Assembly: GCF_027924405.1 (NCBI RefSeq)
Contig: NZ_AP026978.1
Location: 7,254,001-7,318,000 of the forward strand
DNA: 64,000 nucleotides
Reading direction: 5' to 3'
Origin: Nocardia sputorum
GTDB taxonomy: Bacteria; Actinomycetota; Actinomycetes; Mycobacteriales; Mycobacteriaceae
Shown: positions 18,424 through 27,363 of the stretch, piece by piece
Position numbering within the stretch: position 1 is the first letter of the stretch
Layout of the letters: the number at the start of each line of letters is the position of its first letter
Program-made: the position numbers and the translations under genes
Notes under the pieces: model-generated
Databases searched by the model: none
What the model saw: the letters and a program-made list of their open reading frames with translations, nothing else
What the model was told of the DNA's origin: nothing

Positions 18424-19575
18424 TTACAACCCCAGGTCCGCCGCGAAGTCCCTGCGGACGAAGTTCGGGCGGATGTCCATGTCGGGCGGGTCGTAGTAGC
18501 GGTGGAAGGTGGGAGTCAGCCCGGAGGAGATCGGTGGGTTGATCCAGGACCAGTCGGTGGGGCAGGCGCGGCCCGCGGCTTCTTCCCGCTTGACGTGATC
18601 GCAGAACTGTTTGGCCACCGTGTGGTGGTCGACGATGTACACGCCGGACTTGCGGAAGCTGTAGAGCACCGCGCGGTTGAGTTCCACCAGCGCCTGATCA
18701 CGCCAGAGGTTGCGTTCGGCCCTGGTGTCCAGGCACATCATCTCCGCGATCAGCGGAAGGATGTTGTAGCGGTTGGCGTCGCTGAGATTGCGCGCGCCGA
18801 TTTCCGCGCCCAGGTACCAGCCGTTGAACGGCGCGAACGGGTAGGTCATGCCGCCGACCTCGAGATTCATGTCGGACACAGCGGGCAGTGCGTGCCAGCG
18901 CAGGCCCAGACCGGCGAACCACTCGAACTCCGGGTGCTCGAGTTCCACCTCGCGCGCGAGCTCGGGCGGGATGTCGAACCAGCGGATCGGCTCGTCCGGT
19001 GTGCTGATCAGCAGCGGAAGGATGTCGAAAGGCGTTCCGGCGCCGCGCCACCCGAGTTTCATGGCGAATTCGGTGAGCTCGACGTTGGCGGCGTCGCCGG
19101 TGACCGTGCCGTCTCCGTTGCGATAGCCCGCGTAGCGGATGATCTGCGGGCTGACGATGCGGAACTCGCGCCCGTCCGGCTGCCGCGGCGGCCCCACGGT
19201 GATCATCGACTGGATCGCGCCGCCATTGGTGGCCATGTGCAGGTGTTGCCAGCAGACCTCTGCGAGATCACGCGCCGTGCGAACCCGCCGGGCGTCGAGC
19301 AATCTCAGCGAGCGCCAGTGCTTACGGCCCACGCAGCGGGCGTGATTACGCCACGCGAGTTTGGCTCCGATCAGGATCTCCTCGGCGGTCTGGAGATAGG
19401 TGCCGGTCATTTCGAGCTGCTCCAGCGCGCTGCGCCTGCGCTGGCGGCTCAGGTGCGCCAGTTCCGGCAGCCGGAAGAACTCGTCGCACTCCCGCATTCG
19501 GCGTTCCAGATCGGGAAGACAAGCGGTTGTGTTCGATTCGTGCTCGAGCGAGTAGGCGGGTGGCACTGGATTCAC
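18424..19575 (-). CDS. nos: Bacterial nitric oxide synthase, oxygenase domain only
   Basis: 383 residues, the length of stand-alone bacterial NOS oxygenases, which convert arginine to citrulline and NO with electrons from generic reductases. WRNHARCVGR supplies the proximal heme thiolate (C81). WHALPAVSDM, EVGGMTYPFAPFNGWY and GAEIGARNLSDANRYN form the arginine and pterin sites. WSWINPPISSGLTPTFH follows near the C-terminus. The reductase domain of animal NOS is absent. GTG 19575 has GGAG about seven bases upstream; the open frame further upstream has no NOS similarity. It is convergent with tRNA-Ser(TGA) and divergent from the NiCoT gene. NOS activity in Nocardia is established knowledge. 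Confidence 0.96.
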   Translation of the reverse strand: MNPVPPAYSLEHESNTTACLPDLERRMRECDEFFRLPELAHLSRQRRRSALEQLEMTGTYLQTAEEILIGAKLAWRNHARCVGRKHWRSLRLLDARRVRTARDLAEVCWQHLHMATNGGAIQSMITVGPPRQPDGREFRIVSPQIIRYAGYRNGDGTVTGDAANVELTEFAMKLGWRGAGTPFDILPLLISTPDEPIRWFDIPPELAREVELEHPEFEWFAGLGLRWHALPAVSDMNLEVGGMTYPFAPFNGWYLGAEIGARNLSDANRYNILPLIAEMMCLDTRAERNLWRDQALVELNRAVLYSFRKSGVYIVDHHTVAKQFCDHVKREEAAGRACPTDWSWINPPISSGLTPTFHRYYDPPDMDIRPNFVRRDFAADLGL

Positions 19576-19993
19576 GGTTTTCTCCGGTCGGGCATGGATC
19601 CTGCGACGGAACAGAAGAATCAAGCAGCGAATTCGCGCCGGTACCGCCGGCGTCGCGGGGTTCGCGAAGGCGCACGAGGCCGATGCCACGAAATAGCCTC
19701 CGCGCACGCCTCGCCGGGATGACGGAAGGGCTGTCGCGACTGCGAACCGGGCGGCCGGTCCGCATCGCGCGCCGCAGCGCAACGCGGTGACCTCGACGCC
19801 AGCGGTGCGAATGCCCGATCATGCCCGTCCTAGTTCGATACCCGGAAAAGGCCCGGCGCTCAGCGTACGACCGGTGTGCTGATGGTGTGCCACGATTTGC
19901 TGGATTTGCTGGATCGGCCGGAGACGCGAACCGGGACAAGTGGTGTCGAGTATCGTTGACGCGTCTGCTTTTCGGGGGGTGAGGGGTTCGCTC
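19576..19993. other. Long divergent region between NOS and the NiCoT permease gene
   Basis: About 420 bases without a convincing gene; open frames here are antisense or low-complexity extensions. A 9-base unit GATTTGCTG is tandemly repeated at 19894-19902 and 19903-19911 and partly continues. TATCGT (19951-19956) is a possible -10 for the permease. I looked for a cobalamin riboswitch and did not see its conserved boxes. Confidence 0.4.
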
Positions 19994-21043
19994 GTGCGCA
20001 GTGTCATCGGTATGGCCGTCACCGTCGTCGCCCTGCACGTCCTCGGCTGGGGGACGCTCCTGCTGTTCGTCGCGCCGAATCACTATGTGATCGAGGGTTC
20101 GGTGTTCGGCGTGGGCCTCGGAGTGACGGCGTACACGCTCGGTATGCGGCACGCGTTCGACGCCGACCATATCGCCGCGATCGACAACACCACGCGGAAA
20201 CTGGTGGCGGAGAGCGGGAAGAAGAGGGTTCAGACGGTCGGCTTCTGGTTCGCACTGGGCCACTCCACGGTGGTGTTCGTGCTCGTGGCGTCGCTCGCGT
20301 TCGGCGTCCGAGCACTGGCGGCCGGCTTGGAAGACGAGGATTCGGCTCTGCAACGCTGGACCGGCCTGTGGGGCACCAGCGTCTCCGGCGCGTTCCTGAT
20401 CCTGATCGGCCTGCTCAATCTGGCGTCCTTGGCGGGGATCTGGCGGGTGTTCCGGCAGATGCGCCGCGGCGAGTACGACGAGGCGCAGCTGGAAAGGCAG
20501 CTGGACAGCCGGGGCCTGCTCAACCGGGTGCTGCGGCCGGTGATCGGCCTCGTTCGCAGGCCCAGGCACATGTATCCGGTGGGCGTGCTGTTCGGCCTCG
20601 GCTTCGACACCGTCACCGAGGTCGGGCTGCTGGTGATCGCGGGCGGCGCGGCGGCCACCGGGCTGCCCTGGTATTCCATCCTCGTGCTGCCCGTGCTGTT
20701 CTCGGCGGGCATGGCGCTGTTCGACTCGCTGGACGGCTCCTTCATGAGCTTCGCCTACGACTGGGCCTTCGCCAGGCCGGTGCGCAAGATCTACTACAAC
20801 CTGGTGATCACGGGACTGTCGGTCGCGGTGGCCCTGCTGGTCGGCGGGCAGGAGATCATCTCGATCTTCGCCGAGCGGCTCGAGGTGGAATCGGGCGTCC
20901 TCGCCTGGATCGGGAATCTCGATTTGGGCGATCTCGGCTTCATCATCGTCGGGCTGTTCGTGCTCACCTGGGCGGTCGCCATCGCGGTGTGGCGTTTCGC
21001 CGGTATGGAGCGGCGCTGGCAGGACGGTCTGGCCGTACGGTGA
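19994..21043 (+). CDS. Nickel/cobalt permease, NiCoT (HoxN/NixA) family
   Basis: About 349 residues with eight predicted transmembrane helices. The signature LGMRHAFDADHIAAIDN contains the HX4DH metal-binding motif of helix II. GFWFALGHSTVVF, LFGLGFDTVTEVGLL and LFSAGMALFDSLDG are the other conserved motifs. It should import Ni2+ or Co2+ as a secondary carrier; specificity cannot be read. GTG 19994 is chosen for its GAGGGG with a 7-base spacer and because TATCGT (19951-19956) would start transcription near 19963; GTG 19940 is a longer alternative. No urease, hydrogenase or cobalamin genes lie nearby. Confidence 0.92.
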   Translation: MRSVIGMAVTVVALHVLGWGTLLLFVAPNHYVIEGSVFGVGLGVTAYTLGMRHAFDADHIAAIDNTTRKLVAESGKKRVQTVGFWFALGHSTVVFVLVASLAFGVRALAAGLEDEDSALQRWTGLWGTSVSGAFLILIGLLNLASLAGIWRVFRQMRRGEYDEAQLERQLDSRGLLNRVLRPVIGLVRRPRHMYPVGVLFGLGFDTVTEVGLLVIAGGAAATGLPWYSILVLPVLFSAGMALFDSLDGSFMSFAYDWAFARPVRKIYYNLVITGLSVAVALLVGGQEIISIFAERLEVESGVLAWIGNLDLGDLGFIIVGLFVLTWAVAIAVWRFAGMERRWQDGLAVR

Positions 21044-21113
21044 GCGCGGTCGTACTCCTCGACAAGACAACGGGCTTCGGTCCACCCTCGACGTCTCTGG
21101 CAGGATGGTTCGC

Positions 21114-22187
21114 ATGCTGTGTCGCCGCGGGGTGCGGCGTTGGCTTTCCAGCGCCTTGATCAGTGCCGCACTCGTCTCCGGTGCGGTGTCCTTCGGTGCC
21201 CCGCAGGTCACGGCGGCGCCCGGCAAAACGCCGCCGGTGAATACCGGATCGGCCGACGGCCCCGGCCCGGCCGAGCCGACCAGCAAGCAACCTTCCACTC
21301 CACGGATAGAGCGCATCGAACCGATCAACGATCGGTGGCTGCGCGTGTACGTCGCTTCGCCCGCGATGAGCCGGGTGGTCGAGGTGCAGGTGCTGCTGCC
21401 GCGCGATCAGTCGCGGCCCCGGCCCACCGTGTACATGCTCGACGGCCGTAGCGCGAGCCCCGACAGCAACAACTGGACCGAACTCGGGCACGCCGACCGC
21501 TTCTACGCGGACAAGGACGTCAACGTCGTGCTCACCGTCGGCGGTCCGGCCAGCTTCTACACCGACTGGCAGCAGCCCGACCCGGTGCTCGGGACCAACA
21601 AGTGGGAGACGTTCCTGACCAAGGAGCTGCCCCCGCTGATCGACGCGAAGTTCGACGGCAACGGCACCAACGCGGTCATGGGCGTCTCCATGGGCGCGGA
21701 GGCCGCGATGATGCTCGCGTTCCGGCAGCCGGCGCTCTACAAGGCGATCGCGGCGCACAGCGGCTGCTTCTCGATGGGCACCGACATCGGCCAGGCGCAG
21801 GCGCGCGCCGTGGTGGCCACCTACATGGGCGAGCCGGACAACATGTTCGGCAAGCAGGACGACCCGGCCTGGCTGGCGCACGACGTCACCCTGCACGCGG
21901 ACGCGTTGCGCGGCAAGACCATCTATCTGTCGGTGGGCAGCGGCCTGCCCGGCGTGCACGACGTGCCCGGAACGCCGAACGTCGACCTGCCCAGCGCCAT
22001 CACGTTCGGCGGGCCGCTGGAGGCCGCCACCAACGCCTGCACCCGGCGGCTCACCGACCGGCTGCGGTCGCTCGGCATCCCGATCACCGCCCACTTCCGG
22101 GCCACCGGCACGCACTCCTGGCCGTACTGGGAGGACGAACTCGCCCTCTCCTGGCCGACGATCGCGCCCGCGATCGGGGTCCGCTAA
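21114..22187 (+). CDS. Secreted esterase, antigen 85/corynomycolyl-transferase-like
   Basis: About 357 residues. The N-terminal signal peptide (RRGVRRWLSS, a hydrophobic core, then VTAAPG) is followed by a Pro/Gly-rich linker and an alpha/beta-hydrolase domain. GVSMGAEAA carries the nucleophile (S192 from this start), DNMFG and DPAWLAHD lie in the acid region, and GTHSWPYW supplies the catalytic His. Antigen 85-type enzymes transfer mycolyl groups to trehalose or arabinogalactan in the envelope, so a mycoloyltransferase role is likely. ATG 21114 is supported by AGGA eight bases upstream; ATG 21105 is also in frame. Its stop overlaps the convergent hisC2-type stop by 4 bases. Confidence 0.9.
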   Translation: MLCRRGVRRWLSSALISAALVSGAVSFGAPQVTAAPGKTPPVNTGSADGPGPAEPTSKQPSTPRIERIEPINDRWLRVYVASPAMSRVVEVQVLLPRDQSRPRPTVYMLDGRSASPDSNNWTELGHADRFYADKDVNVVLTVGGPASFYTDWQQPDPVLGTNKWETFLTKELPPLIDAKFDGNGTNAVMGVSMGAEAAMMLAFRQPALYKAIAAHSGCFSMGTDIGQAQARAVVATYMGEPDNMFGKQDDPAWLAHDVTLHADALRGKTIYLSVGSGLPGVHDVPGTPNVDLPSAITFGGPLEAATNACTRRLTDRLRSLGIPITAHFRATGTHSWPYWEDELALSWPTIAPAIGVR

Positions 22188-23257
22188 GGCAGGAACCGGG
22201 CGAGCACCTCCGGCGCACCGGCGAAGCTCAGGAAAAGATCGTTCTCGTGCGGGTCGCCGATGGTGACGCGCACCCCGTCGGTTCCGTACGGGCGCACCAG
22301 CACCCCGGCGGCGGCGCTGGCCTCGCCGAACTCGGCGCTGCGCGCACCCAGCGGCAGCCAGACGAAGTTCGCCTCACTCGGGGGCACCGGGTACCCCAGC
22401 GCTACCAGCGCGTCGCGCACCCGTTCGCGTTCGGTGACCAGAAAGTCGGTGCGATCCAGCAATTCGTGGCGCGACTCCAGCGACGCGATCGCCGCCGCCT
22501 GCGCGAGCCGGTTCACGCTGAACGGGATGTGCACCTTCAGCAGCGCCGTGATCACGGCCGGGGCGCCCACCGCGTAGCCCACCCGCAGGCCGGCCAGGCC
22601 GTATGCCTTGGAGAAGGTGCGCAACACAACCACATTGGGCCTGGTGCGGCCGATCTCGACGCCGTCGGGATGGTCGGCCAGCCGCACGTACTCGTAGTAC
22701 GCCTCGTCCAGCACCACCAGCACGTGCGACGGCACCGCGTCCAGGAACCGGACCAGCTCGGTTTTGCCGACGGCGGTCCCGGTCGGGTTGTTCGGGTTGC
22801 AGACGAAGACCAACTTGGTCCGCTCCGTGACGGCGGCGGCCAGCGCGTCCAGATCGTGCACCTGCCCGGGCGTGAGCGGGACCTGCACGGCGGTGGCGTT
22901 GCCCACCCTGGTGACGATCGGGTAGGCCTCGAACGAGCGCCACGCGAACAGCACCTCGTCGGACGGGGACGAGCAGGTGATCTGCACCAGTTCCTGGCAG
23001 AGCGCGACGCTGCCGCAGCCCACCGCGACATTGTCGTAGCCGACGCCGAGGAACTCGGCCAGCGCCGTCCGCAGCTCGGTGACCTGGTTGTCCGGATACC
23101 GGTTCGCCAGTTCGGCCGCCTCGGCGATGGCCTTGGCGGCGGCGGGCAGCGGCCCGACGGTCGTCTCGTTGCTGGCCAGTTTGACTGCGCCTGGATTGCT
23201 GCGGCCGGGGGTGTACGCCGGGATCGATTCGAGGTCCGGCCGGATCTGCGCTGTCAC
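22184..23257 (-). CDS. Histidinol-phosphate/aromatic aminotransferase (HisC2/Pat type)
   Basis: 357 residues of the class I/II PLP aminotransferases. CNPNNPTG, LDEAYYEY and TFSKAYGLAGLRVG (Schiff-base K217) are all intact, as is the terminal RVTIGDPHEND region. It resembles M. tuberculosis Rv3772, annotated HisC2 and reported to act as a phenylalanine aminotransferase. The natural substrate is therefore an imidazole or aromatic 2-oxo acid. tyrA, about 14.5 kb away, belongs to aromatic metabolism too. GTG 23257 lies 6 bases after a minus-strand TAGGGT (23269-23264). Its stop overlaps the convergent esterase by 4 bases. Confidence 0.92.
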   Translation of the reverse strand: MTAQIRPDLESIPAYTPGRSNPGAVKLASNETTVGPLPAAAKAIAEAAELANRYPDNQVTELRTALAEFLGVGYDNVAVGCGSVALCQELVQITCSSPSDEVLFAWRSFEAYPIVTRVGNATAVQVPLTPGQVHDLDALAAAVTERTKLVFVCNPNNPTGTAVGKTELVRFLDAVPSHVLVVLDEAYYEYVRLADHPDGVEIGRTRPNVVVLRTFSKAYGLAGLRVGYAVGAPAVITALLKVHIPFSVNRLAQAAAIASLESRHELLDRTDFLVTERERVRDALVALGYPVPPSEANFVWLPLGARSAEFGEASAAAGVLVRPYGTDGVRVTIGDPHENDLFLSFAGAPEVLARFLP

Positions 23258-23374
23258 ACTCCAACCCTAATCCGCGCCGTCGCGGACCCGATCGGCGTAC
23301 CGGAAATTCTCTGGGTTATAGGCCCTCACGTGCAATTTCTACCGCAGATCAGCAACTCGCCCTACGCTGGTTTC

Positions 23375-24079
23375 ATGTCGGGCACCTACGACGATATGGC
23401 CCCGCTGCGGGGTAGCGACCAGGAAGACGAGCGGCCGGCCAGCGGTGGGCAGGTGCCCATCACAGTGGTGGAGCCGGAAGGAAACGCCCGCGGCGGGATC
23501 GTGGTGCTGCACGAGTCGCGCGAGTTCACCGGCGCGTTACGCGACCTGATGAACGCGCTGGCCGGCGAAGGGTGGACCGTCATCGCGCCCAAACTCTTCC
23601 ATCGGGAGGACGAGGACCCCGGTGTCGGGGTCTTCGGTGACGAGCTGTTCGAAGACTTCGACGCCTGCTTCGACTGGCTCACCCGGCGCGGGGTGTTCCC
23701 CGACACCATCGGCGTGCTCGGCTTCGATTCCGCGGGCACCGCCGCGTTCCTGGTCGCGACCAATCGTCCGATCGGCGCCGCGGTGAGCGTCGCGGCGCAC
23801 GGCATCACCGAGCCGCTGACCGATCAGGCCGACGCCCTCGTGCGCGCCGCTCCCCACCTGCAGGCGCCGTGGCTCGGCCTGTTCGGCGCGGACGACCCGG
23901 CCACCCCGCCTGCCCAGGTCGACGAGCTACGTGACGCGACCGCCCGCGCCGCGGTCGCCAGCCTGGTGGTCACCTACCCCGGCCTGCACCACCGTGCCGA
24001 CACCTCCGAGGCCGACGACGGGGATGCGGTCGATTCGCAGACCAGAATCTTCGATTGGTTCGACAGTAACCTGCGCTGA
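23375..24079 (+). CDS. Dienelactone-hydrolase-family protein
   Basis: 234 residues with the compact DLH alpha/beta-hydrolase fold. IVVLHESREFTGALRDL matches the oxyanion/Glu region, VLGFDSAGTAAF is the nucleophile elbow (Ser in place of the classic Cys), GLFGADDPATPP holds the acid and YPGLHHRAD the His. Hydrolase activity is likely but the substrate is unknown. ATG 23375 lies exactly 6 bases after TACGCT (23363-23368). It is divergent from the hisC2-type gene, with about 117 bases between the two starts. Confidence 0.87.
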   Translation: MSGTYDDMAPLRGSDQEDERPASGGQVPITVVEPEGNARGGIVVLHESREFTGALRDLMNALAGEGWTVIAPKLFHREDEDPGVGVFGDELFEDFDACFDWLTRRGVFPDTIGVLGFDSAGTAAFLVATNRPIGAAVSVAAHGITEPLTDQADALVRAAPHLQAPWLGLFGADDPATPPAQVDELRDATARAAVASLVVTYPGLHHRADTSEADDGDAVDSQTRIFDWFDSNLR

Positions 24080-24167
24080 CCAGCCGTTTTGTGATCTGGA
24101 CGGTAGCTCCTGTAACCTTTCTGCTCGGCGGTTCGAAAGGACCGGTGCCCTCGAAGAGAAGGCTCCA

Positions 24168-24257
24168 GGAGGCGTGCCAGAGCGGCCGAATGGGACTCAC
24201 TGCTAATGAGTTGTCCCTTCACGGGGACCGGAGGTTCAAATCCTCTCGCCTCCGCCA
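24168..24257 (+). tRNA. tRNA-Ser (anticodon GCT)
   Basis: GGAGGCG pairs with CGCCTCC and is followed by discriminator G and an encoded CCA (24255-24257). The anticodon loop CTGCTAA gives GCT. The long variable arm TTGTCCCTTCACGGGGACC confirms a serine tRNA. Confidence 0.96.
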
Positions 24258-24291
24258 CGCCCGGGAAACCGGGTACAACTGAATAACACAT

Positions 24292-24364
24292 GCGCCCGTA
24301 GCTCAACGGATAGAGCATCTGACTACGGATCAGAAGGTTAGGGGTTCGAATCCCTTCGGGCGCA
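24292..24364 (+). tRNA. tRNA-Arg (anticodon ACG)
   Basis: Acceptor GCGCCCG pairs with CGGGCGC, discriminator A. The loop CTACGGA gives anticodon ACG, whose A34 is the substrate of TadA; tadA is present at 39304. D arm TAGCTCAACGGATAGAGCA and T arm GGTTCGAATCC are canonical. It lies 34 bases after tRNA-Ser(GCT), probably co-transcribed. Confidence 0.96.
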
Positions 24365-24371
24365 CGCAGGT

Positions 24372-24406
24372 AGAAGGCCCCTCCGGTAGCAGCGGAGGGG
24401 TCTTCT
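24372..24406 (+). terminator. Hairpin terminator after the tRNA pair
   Basis: Arms 24372-24385 and 24393-24406, 14 bp with one G-U pair and a 7-base loop. It begins 8 bases after tRNA-Arg. Confidence 0.78.
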
Positions 24407-24625
24407 CGCATCTCTGACTCTGCGCCGTGCCGCGGTAGCGGGAATCTGGGCACTGCCTCCGCTGGTACGCGGCACACAGCGCTTCTGCTTCGCACCTTGC
24501 GCTGTATCGCGGTGATGCCGGGGTGGCGCCTCACATTCGTCCGGGCTACATCGTCGGATTACTGCAAGCACGGGGTCGGCTGCCAGGTAAGCGGCTGCCG
24601 CCGAGGAATCTCGAACGGAGACCCG

Positions 24626-25150
24626 ATGATTTCGCATGAAGCCCAGGTCAGAGCGTTCCTGGAGAGCCGCACCGACGCACAGCGGTCCAAGGACATCGAT
24701 CGCCTCATGTCCTTCTATTCACCAGACATCGTCTATTACGATGCCGTGGCGCCGCTGCGATTCACGGGTCCCGATGAAGTGCGCCGCAACTTTGTGCGAT
24801 GGTTCGACGGGTACATCGGGCCCATCGGCTTGGAAACTCACGATTTGACGGTGAGCACAGCTGGAGACACGGCTTTCGCCCACATGCTCCACTTGGACTC
24901 TGGCAAGCGTCGCGGCGGGATCGACCTGCCGATCTGGGTGCGCGAGACAGTCTGTCTGCGACGGACGGACGGTGCCTGGGCGATCACGCACGAGCACATC
25001 TCGCTTCCGGTCAACCCGGCCAATTTCCAGGTCTGGTTCGCGTGCGAAAAGGACTCACCCGCCCGAGGTGGCGGACGATCCATATTCGGGCTGGTCACCA
25101 CCAGCTTGCTCGTGCGTCTCCGCCTGCGGCCGAAAGCGTCGAGTGACTAA
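24626..25150 (+). CDS. SnoaL/NTF2-fold protein
   Basis: 174 residues. The cone-shaped NTF2-like pattern is visible: AFLESRTDAQRSKDIDRLMS in the first helices, FYSPDIVYYDAVAP, FTGPDEVRRNF, and the terminal AWAITHEHISLPV strand. Such proteins include ketosteroid isomerase-like enzymes and DUF4440/SnoaL members; no catalytic identity can be assigned. ATG 24626 follows GGAG by 5 bases. The C-terminal 25 residues are basic and probably disordered. It is not in an obvious operon. Confidence 0.83.
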   Translation: MISHEAQVRAFLESRTDAQRSKDIDRLMSFYSPDIVYYDAVAPLRFTGPDEVRRNFVRWFDGYIGPIGLETHDLTVSTAGDTAFAHMLHLDSGKRRGGIDLPIWVRETVCLRRTDGAWAITHEHISLPVNPANFQVWFACEKDSPARGGGRSIFGLVTTSLLVRLRLRPKASSD

Positions 25151-25228
25151 TTGCGCACCGATGCTCACGAGTGGCACACCACGGAGGGGTCTTCTCGGCC
25201 GATGCCGCGGCGGTGTGCCACTTGCTGG

Positions 25229-25945
25229 TCACTTCCAGGCGGGGAGGGGTGGGAGGTCGCCGGTGAGGTCGGTGCCGGGGGTGCGGCCGAGGAGCCAGGC
25301 GGCGAGGGAGGAGGCGGGGCCGGAAATGGTGTGGGTGGGGGAAGCGCCGATGGTGGCGGTGTAGTCGGTGTCTGTGGCCTGGATGGTGAAGGAGGGTGCG
25401 GTGTCGGCCGTGAGGCGGGTGAGGTCGGCGGCCGCTTGGGGGAGGATGCGGGCGACGAAAGGGGCAGGCCAGTTGGCGGGCGAGTAGGCCGCGTTGAGGT
25501 CTACGTGGTGGATTTCGACCTCTTGCAGACGCATCCACAGGACTTCGGTCGCGGGGATGGGGCGTCCCTGGCGGGTGCGGACCTGTGCTCGCCACGCATC
25601 GTCGGTGAGGGAGCGGGCCAGCCCGAGGAAACGGGTGGCGGCGGCCTCGTTGTCGGCGAGTTGCTCGGCAAGTGGGCGGGGCGCGCCGGCCTCGATGTCG
25701 GCGTCGCGTAGGAAAGCGCTGGCGTACTGCGGGATCTCGACGCCGGTGTGCGCCCACAGCAGAAGGTTCACCAGGCTGTCGGCGTTGCGGGCCAGGTGCG
25801 CGAGGACGTGGCCGCGGGTCCAGCCGGGGAGCAAGGAGGGCTCGGCGACGGCGCTCTCACCGAGTCCGCGGATGGTGTCGAGCAGGCGCGTGGTCGCCTC
25901 GGCGACGGTGTCGAGTTGCACGGGGGTCTGCGAGGCGGTGGTCAC
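25229..25945 (-). CDS. Maleylpyruvate isomerase-fold, mycothiol-dependent-type enzyme
   Basis: 238 residues. The N-terminal DinB-like four-helix bundle has LLPGWTRGHVLAHLARNADS, and the metal-ligand set is completed by LQEVEIHHVDL. Proteins of this family use mycothiol as cofactor for isomerisation or S-transfer; mycothiol is the actinobacterial thiol. The C-terminal domain resembles the SCP2-like extension of these enzymes. GTG 25945 lies 7 bases after a minus-strand TAGGGT. The substrate is unknown. Confidence 0.86.
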   Translation of the reverse strand: MTTASQTPVQLDTVAEATTRLLDTIRGLGESAVAEPSLLPGWTRGHVLAHLARNADSLVNLLLWAHTGVEIPQYASAFLRDADIEAGAPRPLAEQLADNEAAATRFLGLARSLTDDAWRAQVRTRQGRPIPATEVLWMRLQEVEIHHVDLNAAYSPANWPAPFVARILPQAAADLTRLTADTAPSFTIQATDTDYTATIGASPTHTISGPASSLAAWLLGRTPGTDLTGDLPPLPAWK

Positions 25946-26010
25946 GGTTTCGACCCTAGCGAGGCTCGGTCCGGTCCGCCGCGAACGACGGGGCGGGTCC
26001 GAAAACGTTC

Positions 26011-26403
26011 CTACCCGCTGACGATCGCGTCGGCCTCGATCTCGACCAGCAGGGCCGGGGTGATCAGACCTTTGATCTCGTACATCGCCGTGGCGGGGCG
26101 GATCTCGCCGAACACTTCGGCGTGCGCCTTGGCGACTTCGGGCCAGCGGGCGATGTCGGTGACGAAGATGCGGGTGCGCACGACGTCGGCCAGGCTCGCG
26201 CCCGCCTCCTCCAGCGCGGAGCCGATGCGCCGCAGGGTCTCCCTGGTCTGCTCGCCGATGTCGTCGCCGCCGACAGCCGTGCCGCCGGGGGCCGAGGCCG
26301 TGGTCCCGCTGACCGCGATGACATCGCCGAGCCGGACCGCCCGCGAGTAGCCGACGATGTCCTCGAATTCCGAACCCGAGGAGATGTTCACGCGATCACT
26401 CAT
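26011..26403 (-). CDS. RidA (YjgF/YER057c) family protein
   Basis: 130 residues, a single RidA domain that would form trimers. FGEIRPATAMYEIKGL carries the conserved Arg that binds carboxylates, and PALLVEIEADAI closes the fold. Classical RidA hydrolyses reactive 2-aminoacrylate from PLP enzymes; this may be one of the other Rid subgroups. ATG 26403 overlaps the 3' end of the DUF998 gene by 8 bases, so the two are probably translationally coupled. Confidence 0.9.
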   Translation of the reverse strand: MSDRVNISSGSEFEDIVGYSRAVRLGDVIAVSGTTASAPGGTAVGGDDIGEQTRETLRRIGSALEEAGASLADVVRTRIFVTDIARWPEVAKAHAEVFGEIRPATAMYEIKGLITPALLVEIEADAIVSG

Positions 26404-27118
26404 GGGCGACAGCATCGCACGGCCCCCGGCGCGGCAGTCGCCGGTCCTCCACGATGACCGCGACGGTCAGGGTGATCAGCCACAAGGACATCGATCCGAC
26501 CTGGATCCGCTGGGCGATCCCGAGGGCGTAATTCCCCGGCAGGTTGTCGGCCACCAGCATCCACACCGTTGCCAGCGCACCGGCCACCAGCACGACCGAG
26601 CCGAATTCACGTAGTACCCGCCAGCGTCGATAGCGGAACGCGGCGAGGCTGAAGGTGAAGGCGGCGACCGCGATCGCGGTGACCGCCAGCGTGCTCGTCA
26701 GCGCGTGCGGCTGGTGCAGCTGCGGGAACAGCTCGCTCGGGCCGCCGCATCCGCTCTCCCCCGGCGTGCAGTCACGCAGCGGCAGCAGGACGTCGGCGAT
26801 GGTCGCCGCGCCGAAGCAGAACAGCGCGATCCAGCCGACGTCGGTCGGTCGGCGGCGCGGGAACGACAGCAGCCCCGCGATCGCCGCGGGCATGAGCACG
26901 GCCCCGACGATCAGGTCCGCGGTCGCGAAAACTTCACGGTACGGCTTGCCCTCGGCGTCCAGTTCGCTGAGGAAGGTGTCGACCGGGTCGAGATCGATGG
27001 GCAGCACGAACTGCAGCAGCCAGGACGAATAGCACAGCCCCGCGATGGCGATCGCCGCGGCGACCAGCACCGATACCGGTCGTACGCGCCGAACGGCGTT
27101 CTCCGAGCCACCCGTCAC
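26396..27118 (-). CDS. DUF998 integral membrane protein
   Basis: 240 residues with six predicted helices. The first loop contains FLSELDAEGKPYREVF, characteristic of DUF998, and two cysteines in DCTPGESGCGG could form an external disulfide. GTG 27118 has CACAAT six bases upstream, a weak -10. Family function is unknown. It is the first gene of a pair with RidA. Confidence 0.83.
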   Translation of the reverse strand: MTGGSENAVRRVRPVSVLVAAAIAIAGLCYSSWLLQFVLPIDLDPVDTFLSELDAEGKPYREVFATADLIVGAVLMPAAIAGLLSFPRRRPTDVGWIALFCFGAATIADVLLPLRDCTPGESGCGGPSELFPQLHQPHALTSTLAVTAIAVAAFTFSLAAFRYRRWRVLREFGSVVLVAGALATVWMLVADNLPGNYALGIAQRIQVGSMSLWLITLTVAVIVEDRRLPRRGPCDAVAHE

Positions 27119-27249
27119 GTCCCCATTGTGCTGTTTGCTAGAGCGCGCCGGACAGCGGCAGGCCGCACACGTCACTACCATCCGGCACACAGGGTCTTGT
27201 CAGCTACGCCCGGCACGCTGGACGACAGCTGCAACTCGAGGAGGTTCCC

Positions 27250-27363
27250 ATGCTCGGTTTCGCGACTGCCGCCGCCGGAATCGCGGTCATCACCGTGATG
27301 GTGATGTCCGGTTATCTGGCCGCACACGCTCCGCGTTCACTGGTGCGGGTCCGGCACCGCTGA
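27250..27363 (+). CDS. 37-residue small membrane protein candidate
   Basis: ATG 27250 is preceded by GGAGG with about 6-7 bases of spacing. The product has one hydrophobic helix (ATAAAGIAVITVMVMSGYLA) and a short basic tail (APRSLVRVRHR). Its last 27 bases overlap the 3' end of the convergent vsr gene. Composition and ribosome-binding site argue for a real small protein; no homologue is recognised. Confidence 0.5.
   Translation: MLGFATAAAGIAVITVMVMSGYLAAHAPRSLVRVRHR

Noticed and set aside
19576..19993. Cobalamin or nickel riboswitch upstream of the NiCoT gene
   Set aside because: Conserved B12-box and NiCo junction sequences were not found; only a short tandem repeat is visible.
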